Shown piece by piece: positions 33,060-42,045 of a stretch of DNA of 64,000 bases (positions are counted from its first letter, which is position 1; every line of letters starts with the position of its first letter). Origin of the DNA: Rhizobium sp. S152 (GTDB taxonomy: Bacteria; Pseudomonadota; Alphaproteobacteria; Rhizobiales; Rhizobiaceae); contig NZ_JAUDRZ010000029.1 in the NCBI RefSeq assembly GCF_030380735.1, positions 566-64,565 of the forward strand, given 5' to 3'. Both the position numbers and the translations under genes were made by a program. The notes beneath the pieces were generated by a model. It worked only from the letters and a program-made list of their open reading frames with translations, was not told the DNA's origin and did not search any database.

Positions 33060-34439
33060 GTGCTGACAATGCAGAAGCTATGGTCCCAATGGAGATCGAC
33101 TGGTCAAGTTTCGCTTAGGGCGGCCGGTCGCGCTTTGTTCGCTCTGGCAGCGATATACACCTGCGCGGCGGCTATCTTTACGGGTGTTCTGCTCTCGAAG
33201 ATCGAAAGCGAAGCCAGGTTTACGCGCGAAACCCAGATTCCTCTTATCCTGTCGCAAACGCGAAACGCCGTTAAGGCGGAGAGGATGGCGTCTCTGGTGC
33301 GGGCAATCTATCTTGCTCGCGACAGACGACTTGAACGGCAGGTCCAGCTTCAAATCCAGGCGCTGGCACAGGGTTTCCCATTCGATGCCGGCGATCGGGT
33401 GGTTGCTGGATCCAAGCGTGTCGCTATTTTGGCAAAGGAGATCGCGGCGGCGCGGCAGCAAGCCCGCGACAGTGGAGTCCTGAACACGACCGCTTTCACC
33501 TTCGAAGAGCGCGCGACCGCCGCCTATAGCGAGGCGATCAAGACGGTCGACGAGATGGGCAAGGAACTGAGCGGGGACGCGGCACTTTCCGCCGACAAAC
33601 TCGCGGAGGAAATCCAGTCCGGGGCTGCCAGAACACGCTTTACGGTGATCCTCACACTGCTGATGCCGGGCCTGTTCTGCATCGTCCTACTGTGGTTGGC
33701 CCGCCGACATCTCGCCAAGCCTATTCTTTCTGCCATCGCCAATCTCAACCGAATAAACGACAACACGGCGACCATTGCACCTCGATCCCGCCCCATCCTG
33801 ACGGAACTTGCGATGATCGCCGATGCGGTCCGCTCCTACGGCGAAACGGCCACGGAGCTTCGTCGGAAAAATGTTGTCTTGCAAGCTCTCGCTGAGGAAG
33901 ATCCGCTGACAGGACTGGCAAACAGGAGGACGTTTGAAAACTTCTTGAAAGCCTCGCTTTCCGATGGCACCCGGCGCGGTGGAACTGCGGTTCTCATGAT
34001 CGACCTCGACCACTTCAAGTCGATCAATGACCGGTATGGACATCAGGTTGGTGATCAGTGCCTCCAGAACTTGGCCCTCGTGCTGTTGTCGGTCGATGGA
34101 TTGTCAAAATTCCTCGCCGCGCGATATGGAGGCGAGGAATTTGTGATTGTCTATAATGCGGAGAGCGAGGAGCAGGCGCTCCTGGATGCAGCGTTCCTGT
34201 GCCGGCGCATAGAAGCCACCCGCATCCCGCTGGAAGGCGAGCAGTCAATGACGATGACGGCAAGTATCGGCGTGTCCTTTACGTCGAAGAACGATCCTGC
34301 CGAAATGGGTGAACTTATATCCCGCGCCGACAAGGCGCTCTACCTTGCGAAGAGCGGGGGGCGGAACCGGGTCGTATCTTATCACTCGGCTTATGCGAAA
34401 GGACATGTTTCGCGAGCAGGTGAAAAGACTGCCCGGTAG
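33060..34439 (+). CDS. Membrane-bound diguanylate cyclase (GGDEF)
   Basis: A 459-residue protein from GTG 33060 (or ATG 33069). A membrane segment at ~22-44, a helical periplasmic region to ~195, a second membrane segment ~196-218, a short linker and a GGDEF domain from ~280: DPLTGLANRRTFENFL, LMIDLDHFKSINDRYGHQVGD and the active-site GGEEF in RYGGEEFVIVY. No RxxD inhibitory site precedes it, so product inhibition may be absent. It makes cyclic-di-GMP. The start abuts the binding-protein stop, pointing to one sensory unit. Confidence 0.95.
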   Translation: MLTMQKLWSQWRSTGQVSLRAAGRALFALAAIYTCAAAIFTGVLLSKIESEARFTRETQIPLILSQTRNAVKAERMASLVRAIYLARDRRLERQVQLQIQALAQGFPFDAGDRVVAGSKRVAILAKEIAAARQQARDSGVLNTTAFTFEERATAAYSEAIKTVDEMGKELSGDAALSADKLAEEIQSGAARTRFTVILTLLMPGLFCIVLLWLARRHLAKPILSAIANLNRINDNTATIAPRSRPILTELAMIADAVRSYGETATELRRKNVVLQALAEEDPLTGLANRRTFENFLKASLSDGTRRGGTAVLMIDLDHFKSINDRYGHQVGDQCLQNLALVLLSVDGLSKFLAARYGGEEFVIVYNAESEEQALLDAAFLCRRIEATRIPLEGEQSMTMTASIGVSFTSKNDPAEMGELISRADKALYLAKSGGRNRVVSYHSAYAKGHVSRAGEKTAR

Positions 34440-34504
34440 CGATCCGTATGGCAATTCTTGGTTTTGAACGGGCTCCAATCAGCAAGTGAAATCAAAGACG
34501 AATT

Positions 34505-34700
34505 ATGGATTGGAGAGACGAACGACTCTTGGTAATCGATGCTGGCAAAGGCATCGGCACGGCAACGTCACTCATGCTGGCTGGTAGGGAAGCTGTGGTC
34601 ATAGGGCTTAGACGCTCATTGGCAGACCTCGATGCACTCAGACAGGAGATTGGCCCGGACGATGAAGGCGCGGCTTCAGCTCCACTCCGTGTGCGCCGCA
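34505..34700 (+). pseudogene. Short-chain dehydrogenase N-terminal remnant
   Basis: The frame opens with LLVIDAGKGIGTATSLMLAG, an SDR cofactor-binding start in which the usual TGxxxGIG is damaged to DAGKGIG, and continues with LADLDALRQEIG. Homology then stops near 34690. No Ser-Tyr-Lys catalytic region follows. A truncated relic. Confidence 0.7.
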
Positions 34701-34850
34701 GGACATTCCTGTGCTGGCGCGAGTTTCATGCTTTCGAGAGCAAAAGCATTCCTTACGGATCGAGCTAGCTGTCGGGCTTAGCTCTGTTCCTGAAAAACAT
34801 TATTCTTTCGACGCGCGTCTCTGACAGCACCTTGTGTGCCGGTGTCTGAA

Positions 34851-36818
34851 TTAAGCCTTCTTCCGCATCATGAACATCAGGAACGGAGCGCCGATCATAG
34901 CTGAAACCAGGCCGGCAGGGATCTGATATGGAGATACGATCGTCCGTCCCAGGAAATCGGCGGTTACCATCAAGGCCCCGCCGATCAGCGCGGCCCCGAC
35001 CATTTGCGGCAGAGCCCGCGTCAGGCCGGCCTCTCGCGCCAGATGCGGTCCCATCAGGCCGACGAAGGAGAGGGGGCCCACGGTGAGTGTTGCGGCGCCC
35101 GTCAGCAGACCCGCCAGCGCGAACAGAATCAATCTCGATCTTGCCAAGGATATGCCGACAGCCGCCGAGGGTGACGGCCCAAGTGGAAGAATATCCAGCC
35201 AACGCCGCGTGGCAAAGGCGAGGGCTATAAACACGACGCCGAGGCCTGCTTCGGCCAGCGCGGTCGGCCCGTCGACAAGATAGGTCGAGCCGCTCATCCA
35301 GCGCATGAGCAATGCCGCCCTTGGATCTCCCGTCGAACTCAGGACGCCGACGACAGCATCTACCATCGCGCTTAGAGCGATGCCGGCAAGCAGAACGCGC
35401 TCCGGTGAAAAGCCGGACCGCCGGGAACTCAGGAAAATGATCGCAAGCACGGCAATCGAACCCGTGACGGCGAAGGTGAACTGGCCAAACAGACCTGGCG
35501 CAATCGCAAACAGGCCGATGGCGACGCCGAAGGTTGCGCCGGCGCTGATGCCCAGCACCTCTGGGCTCGACATTTCATTGCCGGTCAGCCGCTGCAGGAT
35601 CGAACCGGCGACAGCAAGCATGGCTCCTGAGGCAAGGGCGGCCAGAACCTTGGGCAGGCGAATAGCGAGCATGTCCGAAGCGAGATCGCCGGACAGCATC
35701 GAGAGGCTGCCGTCGATGCCGCGTCCAACCAGAATGCTGATGCCAAGGACCACGCAAAGTCCGATGGCGGCCAAGCCGATCGATGCAGTCGCGCCGAACG
35801 GGGGCGGCTTTGTCCACACGAACGATTGCTGAATACGGTGACGGATCTTCAATCGTGGCAGCAACGCCAGCAGAAGCGGTGAGCCGAAGATTGCCGTCAC
35901 CGCACCGGTAGGAAGAAAGTCGCCAAGTCCGCCGGCGACCAATTGCAAAACGGCGTCGGCGCAGAACAGGAGGCTTGCGCCTATCAGCGGAGACCAGAAG
36001 ATCAATTGGCTGGGGCGTCGCGCCCCCGCCAGCCGCGAAATCGTCGGCGCGACCAGGCCGATGAAACTGATAACCCCTATGGCGCTCGTGACGAATGCGG
36101 CAAGGGCCACGGCGCAGGCTATGGCGATGAAACGCAACCGGCCCACTCTGATGCCAAGCGCCGACGAACTGTTGTCGCCGAGATCGAGGATCGAGAGCGG
36201 TCTGACGATCAGGGCGCAAACGACCGCAACCGCCGCCGTTTTCCACAGCAAGGACAAAGGAATGGCCCAGCTCTGCTGCGACAGCGAACCGCTTCCCCAA
36301 ATGAACAGGCTCGCGAGATAACGCTGGTTCAGATAGGTTAGGATCGCGGCGAGGCCGCCGCACCACAGGCTGAGCACCAGCCCCGACAGCACGAGAGAAT
36401 AGGGCGAAAAGCCGCGCCGCGCGCCGAGGCCGACAACGATGAGTGCGGCGATTGCGCTTCCCGCCAGCGCGACGAGATCGCGGCTCGTTCCAAGCAAGTC
36501 CGGGATAAATAGCGACGCAACGACCAGAGCGAGGTTTGCGCCCGCCGACACACCGAGCGTCGTCGGGTCCGCAAGCGGATTGCGCAGGACCTGCTGGAAC
36601 AGAGCGCCAGCCAGCGCAAGCGCCGCCCCCACCAGCATCGCTGTCGCCAGACGGGGGAGCGTCGCGTAATAGAGCACCAGCCGGCTCGCGTTATAGCTCG
36701 CCTCGGGCGCCGCCGACAGTGACGGCGCCACAAGCGCCAGGGATGCGCAGGCACCGGCAACAAGAAACAGGGCGACGACGAGCACAGGCCCGTAGATTTC
36801 TCGACGAGAGATGGTCAT
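34851..36818 (-). CDS. fhuB: Double-length iron-siderophore ABC permease
   Basis: 655 residues, two FecCD-type permease halves in one chain (~1-325 and ~340-655), each with about nine or ten membrane segments and the GVSAGANLALV / GISAGATFGVA and SFIGLVAPTISRLAG / SFVGLMGPHLAREAG blocks that contact the ATPase. This tandem form is typical of FhuB for hydroxamate siderophores. It overlaps fhuD by four bases at its start and is last in the uptake operon. Confidence 0.95.
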   Translation of the reverse strand: MTISRREIYGPVLVVALFLVAGACASLALVAPSLSAAPEASYNASRLVLYYATLPRLATAMLVGAALALAGALFQQVLRNPLADPTTLGVSAGANLALVVASLFIPDLLGTSRDLVALAGSAIAALIVVGLGARRGFSPYSLVLSGLVLSLWCGGLAAILTYLNQRYLASLFIWGSGSLSQQSWAIPLSLLWKTAAVAVVCALIVRPLSILDLGDNSSSALGIRVGRLRFIAIACAVALAAFVTSAIGVISFIGLVAPTISRLAGARRPSQLIFWSPLIGASLLFCADAVLQLVAGGLGDFLPTGAVTAIFGSPLLLALLPRLKIRHRIQQSFVWTKPPPFGATASIGLAAIGLCVVLGISILVGRGIDGSLSMLSGDLASDMLAIRLPKVLAALASGAMLAVAGSILQRLTGNEMSSPEVLGISAGATFGVAIGLFAIAPGLFGQFTFAVTGSIAVLAIIFLSSRRSGFSPERVLLAGIALSAMVDAVVGVLSSTGDPRAALLMRWMSGSTYLVDGPTALAEAGLGVVFIALAFATRRWLDILPLGPSPSAAVGISLARSRLILFALAGLLTGAATLTVGPLSFVGLMGPHLAREAGLTRALPQMVGAALIGGALMVTADFLGRTIVSPYQIPAGLVSAMIGAPFLMFMMRKKA

Positions 36819-37717
36819 GCCTCGCGCTCCAGGAGGTCGGTCAGGAGGCCCGCAAATCGTACCGCCTCGTTGACCATTCCGAACATCAGCGCGGCGGGCA
36901 GGATCGACAGATGGCCGGGACGGAAAAATGGAAGCCTGTTCCAGAGAGGGCTGTCGGCAAGTTTTGGAAGAACATCCGGTGGAACGGGATCGAACGCCAC
37001 CAGGCGAGCGTTCTGGTCTTCTATCTTGGCGAGATCTTCAATGCCGATGGTTTCGAAGCCCCAGAAATTTGATTGCCGCGTCCAGGCGTTGCGGACGCCA
37101 ATGCGTTCGAAGACGTTGTGAAACAAGCCTGGGCTCGAATAGATGCGGAGGTGGCGCGCATCCATGAAGTTGACCAGTGCGATGGACGGCAGGTCTTTCC
37201 CCGCGAGACGCGCGCGGCAATGGTCGAAGAAAGCTTCGGATCGCGAAAGGAACGCCTCGGCCTCTTTCTCTCGCACGATCTCCACCGACAGCTTGCGTGT
37301 CGCGGCGATCGCCGATTGCAGAACAGGTCCGCTGTCGGGCGTGAATATCGCCAATCGGATAATCTTCCCATAAGGCTTTAGCCTTGGGGTCAACTCGTCG
37401 AGATAAGGCGTCGTCAAGATAATGTCGGGTTTCAACTGCAGCAGGATCTCGAGGTTCACCTCGAATGCGCTGCCAACATCGACGACGGAATCCGGCATTT
37501 CCGGCTCAACCACCCAACGGCCCCAGTCGGCGAGATCGGAAATGCCGACAGGCTGAAGACCAAGCGAAAGAAGGGTGGATGACAAACCATAATCCAGGCT
37601 GACGATCCTTTGACCAGCCGTTTCGGCCAATAGCGGCGTGGGGGAAACCGCCATCGCCGCGGCATATTGCAAAACTGCCCTTCGCGACACGAGCATCGAA
37701 CCAGACCTAGCAGACAT
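36815..37717 (-). CDS. fhuD: Iron-siderophore ABC binding protein (FhuD-like)
   Basis: A 300-residue periplasmic protein with a twin-arginine-type signal (VSRRAVLQYAAAMAVS, cleavage near LLAE) and the class III binding-protein pattern: RIVSLDYGLSSTLLSLGLQP, IILTTPYLDE, a long backbone helix and DVLPKLADSPLWNRLPFF. It delivers ferric siderophore to FhuB. Its first 11 bases overlap the end of fhuC; a second ATG at 37696 is an alternative start. Confidence 0.93.
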   Translation of the reverse strand: MSARSGSMLVSRRAVLQYAAAMAVSPTPLLAETAGQRIVSLDYGLSSTLLSLGLQPVGISDLADWGRWVVEPEMPDSVVDVGSAFEVNLEILLQLKPDIILTTPYLDELTPRLKPYGKIIRLAIFTPDSGPVLQSAIAATRKLSVEIVREKEAEAFLSRSEAFFDHCRARLAGKDLPSIALVNFMDARHLRIYSSPGLFHNVFERIGVRNAWTRQSNFWGFETIGIEDLAKIEDQNARLVAFDPVPPDVLPKLADSPLWNRLPFFRPGHLSILPAALMFGMVNEAVRFAGLLTDLLEREA

Positions 37718-38519
37718 AGGCGAGAGGGTGGTTCAGGTTGGGCGCCGAGATAACGTTCATGTCGATCCCATAGATATCGTGCAGCCTCTCGGGCACGAGT
37801 ATTGTGGCCGGGGTACCGCTGGCAACGACCTTGCCGCGACTCAGCGCATGGATCCGGTCGCAGAAGCGCGCCGCCATGTTGACATCGTGGAGAACGATCA
37901 CGACACTCCGGCCGCCTTGGTGCGCCAGCTGTCGGACGAGCGAGAGCACTTCGATCTGATGGGCGACATCCAGTGCCGCCGTCGGTTCGTCGAGCAGCAG
38001 GCAGCGTGCATCCTGAGCGATCAACATCGCGATCCAGGCCCGCTGTCGCTCCCCGCCGGATAGTGTGCCGACGACGCGATCGGCAAACGGCTCTATATGC
38101 GTGGCCGCGAGCGCTGCATCGACCTTTTCCCTGTCGATCTTGGAAAAGCGGCCAAGAGCGCCGTGCCACGGATAGCGTCCATAGCCGACAAGCTCGCGGA
38201 TCGTCATCTCGGAGCCGGCGCTCAAATCCTGCGGCATGTAGGCAACGGCTCGCGCGAAGTCGCGGTCGCCGTAGTGCTTCAGTTCGCGGCCGCCACAGGC
38301 AACAGTCCCCGACGTCGGGGAAAGCTGCCGGGCGAGGATCTTCAAAAGGCTGGATTTGCCTGATCCGTTGTGGCCCACCAAGGCGACCACTTCGCCTGCT
38401 GGAAAATCCAGACTGACATCGGACAGGATCGTGTTGCCCTCGATAGAAAGCCCGAGACTTCCGACTTCAAAGGCATTCGTCGCTTCGGGCATATGTTGCA
38501 CGGGCGTAGGCGAGGTCAC
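37707..38519 (-). CDS. fhuC: Iron-siderophore ABC ATPase
   Basis: A 270-residue ATPase with Walker A GHNGSGKSS (~49-57), Q-loop YMPQDLS, signature LSGGERQRAWIAM, Walker B CLLLDEPTAALD and H-loop VLHD. It shows the FepC/FhuC pattern (VRELVGYGRYPWHG) and energises FhuB. It overlaps the esterase stop by four bases and fhuD by eleven, so the operon is translationally coupled. Confidence 0.95.
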   Translation of the reverse strand: MTSPTPVQHMPEATNAFEVGSLGLSIEGNTILSDVSLDFPAGEVVALVGHNGSGKSSLLKILARQLSPTSGTVACGGRELKHYGDRDFARAVAYMPQDLSAGSEMTIRELVGYGRYPWHGALGRFSKIDREKVDAALAATHIEPFADRVVGTLSGGERQRAWIAMLIAQDARCLLLDEPTAALDVAHQIEVLSLVRQLAHQGGRSVVIVLHDVNMAARFCDRIHALSRGKVVASGTPATILVPERLHDIYGIDMNVISAPNLNHPLAYVC

Positions 38520-39436
38520 GGCTTTTCCTTCCGGATATTAACTTTGCTTGTCGTTTGGTCGGTTACCGTCATCGGCGGCGCGTGTTCGAATGCGACCCCT
38601 ACGGCGCGATTGACCGCTGGCCCAAGCACCGACATGTGCGTCTGTCCCACGAAGAGCTCGAATTGCGTGCGGATTCCCGTTGCGGGGCCGCCCAGCCGAT
38701 CCGCCATTTCGCGCGCCAATGATACCGTGCGTTCGACCTTCCTTTTCTCGCTGCGAGATGCGGCGTCGTCGCTGCGGTACTGGAAAGGAGCAAGCTCATC
38801 GCCCTCATATTCGCCGGCCGACAAATACAAGAAGACATCAGGCCCGGAAACCGGCTGCCGGCCTGCCTCGTTGTTCAGGATTTCGCTTGCCTCCCAGTAG
38901 ATCGTCGGGCTCGCGGCAATCCACCTGGCGAAAAGCCATGGGCGTTCAAAGAGAGCGTAAAGCGCGAAAAGCCCACCAAAAGAGTGCCCGAAAAGCGACC
39001 GGCGTGTCGGATCGATGCGCGTCATCGCGTCGAGTTTGGGAAGAAGCCGGTGCTCGATAAAGTCGAGGAGTTGGCCGCTCCCGCCGATGCGAACCGGAGG
39101 CCCGCCCTCGACATAGGGTGGATAGGACTTGATCGGCGGAGGGCCGAGATCCCAGGCTCGGCGAAACGCATCATAGGGTTCGTTGGTGGGGTAGCCGATC
39201 GCGGCAATCACGCCCCAATCGACGTTGGTCCCGGTCGGATAAGGCGCCTGCGTCACTATGCTGGCAACTGCGAAAGGGAAGGTCGCGTTGCCGTCGGTCG
39301 TGACCAGAAGAGGCCAGCCGTCCGCGGGCGGCTCTCCTTTTGGCACGAACAGGAAAATCCGGTAGGGATTGCCGCCGTCCATGGGTTCCAGGTCGAAATG
39401 AACCGTTCCAGGCAAGGTGTACACTTGTTCAGTCAT
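38516..39436 (-). CDS. Alpha/beta hydrolase, probable siderophore esterase
   Basis: 306 residues of the IroE/Fes-like esterase_D family: nucleophile elbow FGHSFGGLFALYA, ASPTIYWEASEIL, and a late FVGQTHMSVLGPA supplying the His. No signal peptide, so it acts in the cytoplasm and may release iron by cutting ester bonds or simply process the imported siderophore. ATG 39436 has GGCGGA about six bases upstream; ATG 39442 is the alternative. It sits between the TonB receptor and fhuC in one operon. Confidence 0.88.
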   Translation of the reverse strand: MTEQVYTLPGTVHFDLEPMDGGNPYRIFLFVPKGEPPADGWPLLVTTDGNATFPFAVASIVTQAPYPTGTNVDWGVIAAIGYPTNEPYDAFRRAWDLGPPPIKSYPPYVEGGPPVRIGGSGQLLDFIEHRLLPKLDAMTRIDPTRRSLFGHSFGGLFALYALFERPWLFARWIAASPTIYWEASEILNNEAGRQPVSGPDVFLYLSAGEYEGDELAPFQYRSDDAASRSEKRKVERTVSLAREMADRLGGPATGIRTQFELFVGQTHMSVLGPAVNRAVGVAFEHAPPMTVTDQTTSKVNIRKEKP

Positions 39437-39465
39437 GTTCATTCCGCCCGTCGTCACACGGCTCG

Positions 39466-41583
39466 TCACCACTTGAACTTCAGCGCGCCCATGACCGTAC
39501 GGCCCTGGCCGGTGTAGCAATAGCCATCGGTGCAAACCGGCTCACGGCGATCGGCGAGGTTGGTGGCGCTGACGGAGAGCGACAGACCCTTCAGGTCCGG
39601 GGAGCGGACGCCGAAGTCATAGGATATGACCGCATCGAAGTAGGCGGCGCCGGGGTTTCGGGCCGTGTTCGCGTCGCTGGTGAAGGAATTGCTCATGGCG
39701 CGAACACCCGCACCAATGGTCAGGCCTGGTATGGCCGAGGTTTCGGGCATTGCGTAGTTTACCCACAAGGACGCCACGTGACGCGGTACCGTCGATGGCA
39801 CGTTGCCGATCAAGGTCGTGTCGATGTTGCCAGTGATCTCGGCGTGCGCATAGGTGTACGCGGCGATCAGGCTGATGCCGTTGTCGAACTGGGTGCGTCC
39901 CTCAAGCTCGAAACCCGTATAGGTGTTTTCTCCGGAATTTTCGGAGTACAGGAAGGTCGAGGCATACTGGGGCTTGCCGGTTTCGACCAGGCGGTAGACG
40001 GCCCCGCTCAGCGAGTAGTTCTCGCCCTCGGGCTGGTACTTAACGCCGACTTCGATCTGGCGACCCTTGGTCGGGTCAAGAACCGTGCCGTCCTCGGAGA
40101 GAGCGGTGGAGGGAACGAACGACGTACCGTAGTTGATGTAAGGCGCGATGCCGTTGTCGAACAGGTAAAGTAGGCCCACCTGGCCGGAAAGCACGCCATC
40201 GTCCTTCTCGTCGGTGGTTCCCGCGTCCTTGTCAGTCGACTCCTGATGCGCCCAGTCATAGCGCAGGCCTGCGACCGCGCGCCAGTTGCCAAGTTCCATT
40301 TGGTCCTGGGCATAGATGCCGGTCTGGTTCAGGCTGCTGCCGCTGAAGGTGTCGAGCGCGGGGATGGGTATGCTGCCGCCGGGCGTATTGGCGGCGACGC
40401 TGCCGGTGCCCATGGCGAAGTCGGACGAAACCCAGGTGTAGTCTAGGCCGCCGAGCAGGGTGTGAGAGATGCCGCCAGTGTCAAACTTGCCTTCGAGCTG
40501 GTTGTCGATCTGGTAGCTGCGCATATCCTCCGTCACCGCGTATGTCGGCCAGCTGCCATCCGTGTTGACGAGAACGCGGTTGGTGTAGTGCGCCTTGAGA
40601 TCGACATCGCCGGCGCGCGCATTCTGTCGGAAGGTCATGCCGTTGTCGAACTCGTGCTCGAGTTGGTAGCCGAGCTGATATTGCTCGACTTTCTGGCTGT
40701 TGAAATCGGGGTCTGTGTAGAGGAAGACATTGTCGTCCTGCAGGTAGCTCCAGGCGCTAGCGCCGGTCTCGGTCTTCTGAGCCAAGCCATAGACGGTGAA
40801 GGTCGTGTTGTCGCTCGGCTTCCAGGTGGCGGATGGCTGCAGGAGATAGCGATCGTCGTCGATATCGTAGCTTCCTTCGCCGGCGCGGGCCAGGCCAACG
40901 AGGCGATAGTCGATTTCGTCGTTGATCGGCCCGCCAAAATCGAAGGCGGCCTGCTTGCGGCCGATGGTGCCATATTGCAGTTCGACCTCGTGGTGCTCGT
41001 CGTCGAGCGGCAGCTTCGAGATGCGGTTGACGATGCCGGCGGCGCTCGCCGCGCCATACATCACTGATACGGGGCCTTTCAGAACTTCGATGCGATCCAG
41101 CGTGTAAACCTCGGTCATGAACGAACCGTAGTTCATGATCGGCTGGCGCAGGCCGTCGCGGAAGTCGCCTGTCGTCGTCGTCTCGATGCCTCGGATGTAG
41201 ATCTGGTCGAACCGCGGATCGTAGCCAAACGCACCGGTTGTGACGCCCGAGGCGTAGCGAGCGGCCTGGATCATGTCTGTAACGGCACGCTCGTCCATTT
41301 CCTCGCGCGTGACGACCGATACGGAGCGGGGAGTTTCAACCAGCGGCGTGTCGGTCTTCGTGGCTGAGATCGTGCGCCTCGGTACCACCGTGGCGTTGTC
41401 TTCCTTGATGGATTGAGGATCCGAACCGTTGCCGGTGATGGTAATTTTCTGCAGTTCTGTGCTGTTGTCGTCCTGAGCCAGGGTCGCGTGCGCATTAAGC
41501 GCGACAACCGCGATGATGCCGACCAGCATCGTGGAGGCCAGGAGGCCGCGGTTCATGCGATTGTGTTTAAAAGAAAATGACAT
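39466..41583 (-). CDS. TonB-dependent siderophore receptor
   Basis: A 705-residue outer-membrane receptor. Signal peptide RGLLASTMLVGIIAVVALNA, TonB-box/plug region (LQKITITG; TPRSVSVVTREEMDERA; VLKGPVSVMYGAASAAGIVN), then a 22-strand barrel ending in the aromatic QGRTVMGALKFKW. It imports a ferric siderophore, probably a hydroxamate given the Fhu genes downstream. AAGGG precedes the ATG at 41583. It is the first gene of the uptake operon, 29 bases before the esterase. No convincing Fur or RirA box was found upstream. Confidence 0.95.
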   Translation of the reverse strand: MSFSFKHNRMNRGLLASTMLVGIIAVVALNAHATLAQDDNSTELQKITITGNGSDPQSIKEDNATVVPRRTISATKTDTPLVETPRSVSVVTREEMDERAVTDMIQAARYASGVTTGAFGYDPRFDQIYIRGIETTTTGDFRDGLRQPIMNYGSFMTEVYTLDRIEVLKGPVSVMYGAASAAGIVNRISKLPLDDEHHEVELQYGTIGRKQAAFDFGGPINDEIDYRLVGLARAGEGSYDIDDDRYLLQPSATWKPSDNTTFTVYGLAQKTETGASAWSYLQDDNVFLYTDPDFNSQKVEQYQLGYQLEHEFDNGMTFRQNARAGDVDLKAHYTNRVLVNTDGSWPTYAVTEDMRSYQIDNQLEGKFDTGGISHTLLGGLDYTWVSSDFAMGTGSVAANTPGGSIPIPALDTFSGSSLNQTGIYAQDQMELGNWRAVAGLRYDWAHQESTDKDAGTTDEKDDGVLSGQVGLLYLFDNGIAPYINYGTSFVPSTALSEDGTVLDPTKGRQIEVGVKYQPEGENYSLSGAVYRLVETGKPQYASTFLYSENSGENTYTGFELEGRTQFDNGISLIAAYTYAHAEITGNIDTTLIGNVPSTVPRHVASLWVNYAMPETSAIPGLTIGAGVRAMSNSFTSDANTARNPGAAYFDAVISYDFGVRSPDLKGLSLSVSATNLADRREPVCTDGYCYTGQGRTVMGALKFKW

Positions 41584-42045
41584 TGCGCGACCCTTCCTGG
41601 AGAGCAGACGCGCCGGCAAATCGCTGGCGCAAGATAGATTTTCGGGGCCGCACATCGTGGCTGCCGAAATATGATGACTTCGGGCGCATCAGTAAAAACA
41701 TTACCAAAAGAGTCAAGATATCGTGGTCGCTGTTTTCGCAATCCTCGCTTATGTCGCTCAAATACCACAAGGTTTCGGCGCTCAGCTGACATCGCCGGAA
41801 CTAAGTCGTATCCGGCAATTCGTTGAAGTTGACACACTCCCCAGCGAAGCGGGTCATTGATGATGACGGCCGGGTGGAAAGCTCCCGACCCTAATCCCTT
41901 GTCAGCGAATAGCAGACGTGAAAACTCGCACGCGCATTAGCAAAACGGCATACGCCTATCAGTGGTATTGTCACCGCACACAATCTAAGTAACCTCGCCA
42001 CGACTTAAGCAATCGCTAATGCGCCTGTTTCTGGGGGGATGCGAG
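41584..42045. other. Divergent promoter region of the siderophore operon and acetyltransferase gene
   Basis: 462 bp with no credible gene. It must hold promoters in both directions and probably the iron-responsive operator of the receptor gene. I searched for a TGA-N9-TCA iron box and did not find a clear one. Confidence 0.5.

Noticed and set aside
41584..42045. Candidate iron-responsive operator (TGA-N9-TCA) before the siderophore receptor
   Set aside because: Only a TGA-N11-TCA spacing was seen (near 41670-41690), so I do not call a RirA or Fur site.
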